A stretch of DNA of 28,747 nt from contig JBLHGU010000048.1 of the NCBI GenBank assembly GCA_047615875.1, positions 1 through 28,747 of the forward strand, written 5' to 3'. The first letter of the stretch is position 1, and each line of letters opens with the position of its first letter. Shown here in pieces: positions 24,724 through 28,747 of this stretch. The notes beneath the pieces were generated by a model that saw only the letters and a program-made list of their open reading frames with translations, was not told where the DNA came from and did no database searches. Source of the stretch: JBLHGU01 sp047615875. Lineage in GTDB: Bacteria; Pseudomonadota; Gammaproteobacteria; Arenicellales; CAJQKF01. The position numbers and the translations under genes were made by a program.

Positions 24724-25572
24724 TTATAATGATTGCAGGACCTCTAACCACTTGGAGATTTCTTTTAACCACGGCCATCCGCTGGATGCCGTGTTGTCGG
24801 TTACCAGATAAGTTGTACGGGAAAACATCGGTGCGTCAGAAACCAGGTGCAGCGTGCCTGCTGTTAATAACGGTTTAACACTGGATTCAGGGAGATAGGC
24901 CGATCCTCCCCGTTTCAAAAGAAAATCCAATGCCCAGGCCGAACATCCAAAGCTGACTCTGGCAATGCCTGCATCTGAGTAGGCAGCGGTATGGTGTCGG
25001 CCAAATTCTTCACCGAAATCAACATAAATATAGCCTGGATCGAATCTAGATGGGCTATTGGGTCTGGTGGAAACCAATATCAGCGCCTCATCCAACAGCT
25101 GATGAATTGATTGATTCTCATGGTTGGTTGGTCGTTGGGTGATGGCGGCGTCAATTAGCCCCGTTCCCATCCACTGATCAAGCTCGTGGGGTTTCCCGGG
25201 CCAAACAGAAATAGCCGTGTCCGGATGATGGTAATCAATATTTTTAACAATGTTGATGCCAATCTCATGCCATAAATCAATATCGCAACCCAGATTGCAC
25301 ACTGCGCGAATGCCCTCAGGATGCGAGGCTTCCTGACGTGCCTGTCGCTATAAATCTGTCATAGTCTCGGCGTAGCGCCTGAACTTATGCCCAGATGATG
25401 TGAGGGTTACACCGGACTTGGTTCGATTAAACAGGATTTGGCCGAGTTCATCTTCCAATCTCTTGAGGCGAGTGGTAACTGTCGATTGACCCACATAGAG
25501 CCGCTTTGAGGCTTTGGCCAGGCTGCCGGTTTCAAGAATGGCCAGAAAGGTTTCCAGTGTGTTTTGATTCAA
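24724..25572 (-). pseudogene. LysR family transcriptional regulator interrupted by one in-frame TAG
   Basis: Codons run in one frame from TTG 25572 to TAA 24724 (282 residues), broken only by TAG at 25350-25348 (codon 75). The first 74 residues are a LysR winged helix (LETFLAILETGSLAKASKRLYVGQSTVTTRLKRLEDELG). Past the stop, translation continues seamlessly (RQARQEASHPEGIRAV) into an effector-binding domain (LGCDIDLWHEI to WLEVLQSL). Related regulators have a tryptophan near this place (LW.QAR), so TGG to TAG is the simplest origin. It could be a young pseudogene, a suppressed amber codon or a base-call error. It diverges from the monooxygenase/TPP gene pair and was presumably its regulator. 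An operator-like site precedes the start. Confidence 0.8.
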
Positions 25573-25584
25573 TGTAAATTATCA

Positions 25585-25601
25585 ATTCCAAAAAATGGAA
25601 T
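25585..25601. promoter_or_regulatory. LysR-box palindrome (ATTCCA-N5-TGGAAT)
   Basis: ATTCCAAAAAATGGAAT is a perfect 6+6 inverted repeat with 5-nt spacing and contains the T-N11-A pattern of LysR-type operators. It lies 13 nt upstream of the lysR-like start and in the divergent control region, ~100 nt before the monooxygenase gene. Confidence 0.55.
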
Positions 25602-25703
25602 ATTATCTTCAATTACTTTTACTATTCAAATAGTTCTTTCCCATGATAATTTGCCAACTTACTAGAATGATCAAATGATGAAAAACCAGATGGTGACAAA
25701 GAC

Positions 25704-26741
25704 ATGAAATTTCAGATAGCAATTAACCTAGAGCGTATGGACGATAGTGTGGCTATGCCCGACGTCGCACGGCACACCCTGGAAATGGTGCAGATGGCAG
25801 ATGAGGCGAATTTCGAAATAGCCTGGGCAGCAGAGCATCACGCCCTGGAAATGACCATCGCCCCCAATCCGTTTCAGATTCTTACCTGGTGGTCTCAGAA
25901 TACTAATAACATCCGTCTCGGCTGCGGTGTTGCAAACGCCGCTTACTGGCATCCTATTAAGCTGGCAGGAGAGGCGGCTTTCCTCGATTTAATTTCCGGA
26001 GGGCGTCTCGAATTCGGTTTGGGTTCTGGGGCTTATCAACGTGAATTCGATCGTATGAAGCCAGGGCTGTTACAGCCAGACAGTTGGCGATATATGCAGG
26101 AAATGCTTCCACTCATACGCGAGTTGTGGAAGGGTGATGTTGAGCACAACGGCGAATATTGGTCGTTTCCCAAGGCCACATCCTGCCCTAAACCGGTACA
26201 AGCAGAAGTGCCAATGTGGGTGGCCGCACGCTCCCCGATCACTTTCGATTATGCCGTGAAGAATCACTGCAACATCCTAAGTTGGCCATTGACTAAAGAT
26301 TTCGCAGAAGCGCAATTGTACAAATCACAACTGGATGATGCTATTGCAAAACATGATAGTAACTACAGTGGTAGGTTTGCCATGATGCGACATACCTCCG
26401 TTTACGATAACCAGCAAGATCGACAGGTTGCCATGGATGCCATCAGATGTGTTTTAAGCCAGTTCGGTAATCTAATAATGCGCTCCGGAGATGTTGTCAA
26501 TGGTTTCCCTGAGCGTGTTTCTTTGGATGGCCTTGAGGGTAATGCTTTCGTCAATGCCGAGATGCTTGAGGAAAACCTAATATTTGGGTCACCCGATCAG
26601 GTTATCGCCAAATTGAAGAAGTACGAAGATTTGGGCGTGGATGCTTTCCTGTACTACGCATCTATGGGACTGGATATGGAAACCCAGAAACGTTCTCTGC
26701 AACTTTTCTGTAACGAAGTGATGCCAGCCTTTCAGGAATAG
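25704..26741 (+). CDS. Luciferase-like (LLM class) flavin-dependent monooxygenase
   Basis: This 345-residue protein has the bacterial-luciferase TIM-barrel fold. Landmarks are the first strand MKFQIAINLER, AWAAEHHAL (the EHH motif near residue 47), IRLGCGVANAAYWHPIKLAGEAAFLDLISGGRLEFGLGSG (the family's most conserved block, shown here as one region near 72-111) and FGSPDQVIAKLKKYEDLGVDAF (~293-314). Such enzymes use reduced flavin and oxygen on aldehydes, alkanesulfonates or other carbon sources. A 5-nt gap leads to the TPP enzyme gene, so the two are co-transcribed. A flavin reductase is not adjacent. Substrate unknown; a sulfonate is suggested only by the partner. Confidence 0.86.
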   Translation: MKFQIAINLERMDDSVAMPDVARHTLEMVQMADEANFEIAWAAEHHALEMTIAPNPFQILTWWSQNTNNIRLGCGVANAAYWHPIKLAGEAAFLDLISGGRLEFGLGSGAYQREFDRMKPGLLQPDSWRYMQEMLPLIRELWKGDVEHNGEYWSFPKATSCPKPVQAEVPMWVAARSPITFDYAVKNHCNILSWPLTKDFAEAQLYKSQLDDAIAKHDSNYSGRFAMMRHTSVYDNQQDRQVAMDAIRCVLSQFGNLIMRSGDVVNGFPERVSLDGLEGNAFVNAEMLEENLIFGSPDQVIAKLKKYEDLGVDAFLYYASMGLDMETQKRSLQLFCNEVMPAFQE

Positions 26742-26746
26742 ATAGT

Positions 26747-28435
26747 ATGAAAAACTTGTCCGGTGGTCAGGCAGCTGTTGAGTCTTTAAAGGCAGAAGAT
26801 GTTGAACACGTGTTTGGCTTAATTGGTTCAGCAACCATGGAGATGTTTGACGCACTGTACGATGCCAAGAGTATTAATTTCATTGGCGTGCATGATGAAC
26901 GTACTGGTACCCACATGGCGGATGGCTATGCCCGCGCATCAGGTAAAGCTGGTGTCATACTTGCCGGGCAAAATGGACCGGGTGCGACCAATCTGGTCAC
27001 AGGCCTGGCTCAGGCGAAGGCGGCATTTTCGCCCGTGGTTTCTATAGCCGGGGCTTTATCTTCAGGGCATGTATACCGGGATGCATTTCAGGAGGTGGAT
27101 CAGCAAGCGCTGTTTACCCCTATAACCAAGAAGACCTGGACTGTTACGCAAACCAGTCGTGTAGCAGAAATGTTTCGTGAAGCTTTTCGGGTGGCAATGA
27201 CACCCCGTCGTGGCCCGGTACAAATTAATCTACCCAGAGATGTCTTGTCTGAAACAGCAGGTTTTCCAGCGTTTCAATCACCAGAACAGTATCGTAGCCA
27301 GAGTCTCCCTGTCGCTTCACCGGACGCTATTAAAAAAGCTGCACAGTTACTACATAATGCAACCCGGCCGGTTATTGTTGCAGGCGGCGGGATAAAGAAT
27401 ACCGGAGGTTATGAACAAGTAATGGATTTAGCTAAAGCTTTGAATGCGCCCGTTGCTACTGCCCCAGGACATGGCGATGCCATACCCTTTGAACATCCGT
27501 TGAACGCGGGGCAGATGGGACCACGGGGTAATCCTGTTGCGTCACGATTAGTGAACGAAGCTGATGTTATTCTGGCTCTGGGAACACGATTGGGATTCAA
27601 CTCAACATTTTATTCCTATGACAACATCAACGAGCAGGCCAGGATTATTCAAGTTGAGCTCGAGCCTACCGCCATTGGTCGTTATTTTCCCATTGAACTG
27701 GGAATATGGGCCGATGCACCAACCGCAGCTATTCAGCTAAAAGATGCGATCAGTTTGCTGGATGCACGGGCTGAAGCAGATGCCTGGACTGAGGGTTTCA
27801 AAGTAGAGCGAGCCGCCTTTCTGGCAAAACGTGATGTCGAGGCCGAAACTGATGCTTTTCCAATTTTACCCTCCGGATTATTTAAAGCGCTGAGGGATGT
27901 TTTGCCAAAGGACTTTGCAGTCACCATGGATGCAGGCACATTGTGTTTACAGGCGACCGATGCATTGAATTACTGGCAGCCTCGATCGTTATTTACGCCG
28001 CTGGATTTCGGCCTGGTGGGATTCTCGTTTGCCTGTGGGTTGGGTGTGAAACTCGCTCGCCCGGAACGTTCTGTGGTCAGTCTCATGGGGGATGGCGGTT
28101 TTGGTATGACGTTGTCTGAACTCAGTACCGCTGTTGATCACAATATAAACACCGTAACCATTGTGATGAACAACCAGTGCTGGGGTGCGGAGAAAGCTTA
28201 TCAAAGAGATTACTTTGGTGAACGTTATATTGGTGCCAATATAAGCAGTCCACCCTTCGATAAAGTGGCCGAGCTTTACGGCGCTAAAGGCTTTCGGGTG
28301 GAGCGAACGGGTGAGGTGGCTGAAGCTGTCACCACCGCGCTGGAATGCGGTAAGCCAGCAGTTATAGATGTAGCAGTTGATCCTGCAGCGCTATATAGCT
28401 TTCGTCGCGACTCATTTAAACACCGTGGCGGCTAA
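26747..28435 (+). CDS. Thiamine-diphosphate enzyme, sulfoacetaldehyde acetyltransferase/acetolactate synthase-like
   Basis: This 562-residue protein has the three-domain layout of the acetohydroxyacid synthase family. The catalytic glutamate is Glu51 (HDERTGTHMADGYARASGK), followed by QNGPGATNLVTG. The diphosphate-binding motif runs from GDG (448-450) to NN (475-476). The block NNQCWGAEKAYQRDYFGERY closely resembles Xsc, which cleaves sulfoacetaldehyde with phosphate to acetyl phosphate and sulfite, and DAFQEVDQQALF also suits that branch. Length is slightly below Xsc's ~590. No phosphotransacetylase or sulfite exporter is in view, so Xsc activity is not certain; other 2-oxoacid or aldehyde ligations are possible. 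It is the second gene of the monooxygenase operon. Confidence 0.8.
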   Translation: MKNLSGGQAAVESLKAEDVEHVFGLIGSATMEMFDALYDAKSINFIGVHDERTGTHMADGYARASGKAGVILAGQNGPGATNLVTGLAQAKAAFSPVVSIAGALSSGHVYRDAFQEVDQQALFTPITKKTWTVTQTSRVAEMFREAFRVAMTPRRGPVQINLPRDVLSETAGFPAFQSPEQYRSQSLPVASPDAIKKAAQLLHNATRPVIVAGGGIKNTGGYEQVMDLAKALNAPVATAPGHGDAIPFEHPLNAGQMGPRGNPVASRLVNEADVILALGTRLGFNSTFYSYDNINEQARIIQVELEPTAIGRYFPIELGIWADAPTAAIQLKDAISLLDARAEADAWTEGFKVERAAFLAKRDVEAETDAFPILPSGLFKALRDVLPKDFAVTMDAGTLCLQATDALNYWQPRSLFTPLDFGLVGFSFACGLGVKLARPERSVVSLMGDGGFGMTLSELSTAVDHNINTVTIVMNNQCWGAEKAYQRDYFGERYIGANISSPPFDKVAELYGAKGFRVERTGEVAEAVTTALECGKPAVIDVAVDPAALYSFRRDSFKHRGG

Positions 28436-28448
28436 GACAAGCCTGATT

Positions 28449-28747
28449 TCAGCAACGTTGTAGCACAACTACTGTGGTGTTCAGCTTGGTGCCAGGAACG
28501 TTGGTACCGTGCTGCCAGAATAATTGTCTGGCCAGGTTGGAATTGATAGCGCTATCGATAGCCGCCTGATAACTTGGGTCGGCCAGTGAGTGATCGTTTA
28601 ATGAGAACGAAAAACAACCACCAGCAGGAAGTAACTCAAGCACAGAAGTCAGGGTGCTAGCCGGCGCATGGGCTGGGCTAAGTACGCCTGCGGCAATAGC
28701 ATGTTGAATGCTACCGGGCGTTACTGGCAATGGTTGGTTTAAATCGC
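28449..28747 (-). CDS. Probable class I SAM-dependent methyltransferase, C-terminal fragment (5' end outside window)
   Basis: The minus-strand frame is open through the right edge (it reads DLNQPLPVTPG inward), so the 99 visible residues are only the C-terminus. AAGVLSPAHAPASTLTSVLELLPAGGCFSFSLND resembles the late Rossmann strands of small methyltransferases, in which a conserved LxPGG.f.fS segment follows the AdoMet site. The motif I AdoMet-binding glycines would lie outside. It is convergent with the TPP gene, 13 nt away. Family is moderately supported; function is unknown. Confidence 0.55.
   Translation of the reverse strand, partial: DLNQPLPVTPGSIQHAIAAGVLSPAHAPASTLTSVLELLPAGGCFSFSLNDHSLADPSYQAAIDSAINSNLARQLFWQHGTNVPGTKLNTTVVVLQRC

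Noticed and set aside
28449..28730. A complete 93-codon gene starting with TTG
   Set aside because: The frame stays open to the window edge with family-like residues upstream, so this is a truncated larger gene.

Overview
The window looks like chromosome from a free-living, probably marine, proteobacterium; a gammaproteobacterium is my best guess, but nothing here fixes the genus. The clues are a dense accessory catabolic gene set for N-methylated and amino-acid-like compounds, a PotABCD-type ABC importer, an Lrp-controlled PutA without its own DNA-binding domain, and mid-range base composition. There are no rRNA or tRNA genes, no CRISPR array, and no intact transposase or phage gene.

Layout. 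(1) 1-2998, + strand: the 3' part of a dimethylglycine/sarcosine-dehydrogenase-like FAD enzyme with a folate-binding GcvT-like tail. It overlaps by 4 nt a non-pyrrolysine trimethylamine-methyltransferase (MttB) family gene. (2) 2999-3480: a gene-free stretch with a perfect 11-bp hairpin, a near-perfect 29-bp inverted repeat and a tandem motif resembling an insertion-sequence end. (3) 3481-6774, +: a very large SAM-domain / class III adenylate cyclase / AAA ATPase / TPR signalling protein. (4) 7017-13136, - strand: a PotA-PotB-PotC-PotD-like ABC importer, then a terminator and a GMC-family alcohol/choline-type oxidoreductase; a nitrilase-superfamily hydrolase (13334-14164, -) lies upstream. (5) 14340-16167, +: three genes joined by 4-nt overlaps: a MotA/TolQ/ExbB-type channel, a membrane-anchored beta-domain protein and a small two-TM protein. 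I consider this the best candidate here for an undescribed system. (6) 16186-17619: an orphan PotC paralogue (-) and a single-domain rhodanese (+). (7) 17646-24704: a DapA-family aldolase/lyase and an OYE/FadH-type flavoprotein with an iron-sulfur cluster (-), an Lrp-family regulator (-) and a divergent full-length PutA (+). (8) 24724-28435: a LysR regulator interrupted by one in-frame TAG (-), divergent from a luciferase-like flavin monooxygenase and a TPP enzyme resembling sulfoacetaldehyde acetyltransferase (+). (9) The right edge holds the 3' end of a probable SAM-dependent methyltransferase (-).

A plausible shared theme is uptake and demethylation of a quaternary or tertiary amine such as proline betaine, N-methylproline or glycine betaine. 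The importer would bring it in, the MttB-like and DMGDH-like enzymes and/or the OYE/Fe-S flavoprotein would remove methyl groups, and PutA would oxidise the resulting proline to glutamate. An identical 11-nt sequence upstream of both putA and the OYE gene, flanking the Lrp-type regulator gene, supports co-regulation. Substrates remain inference.
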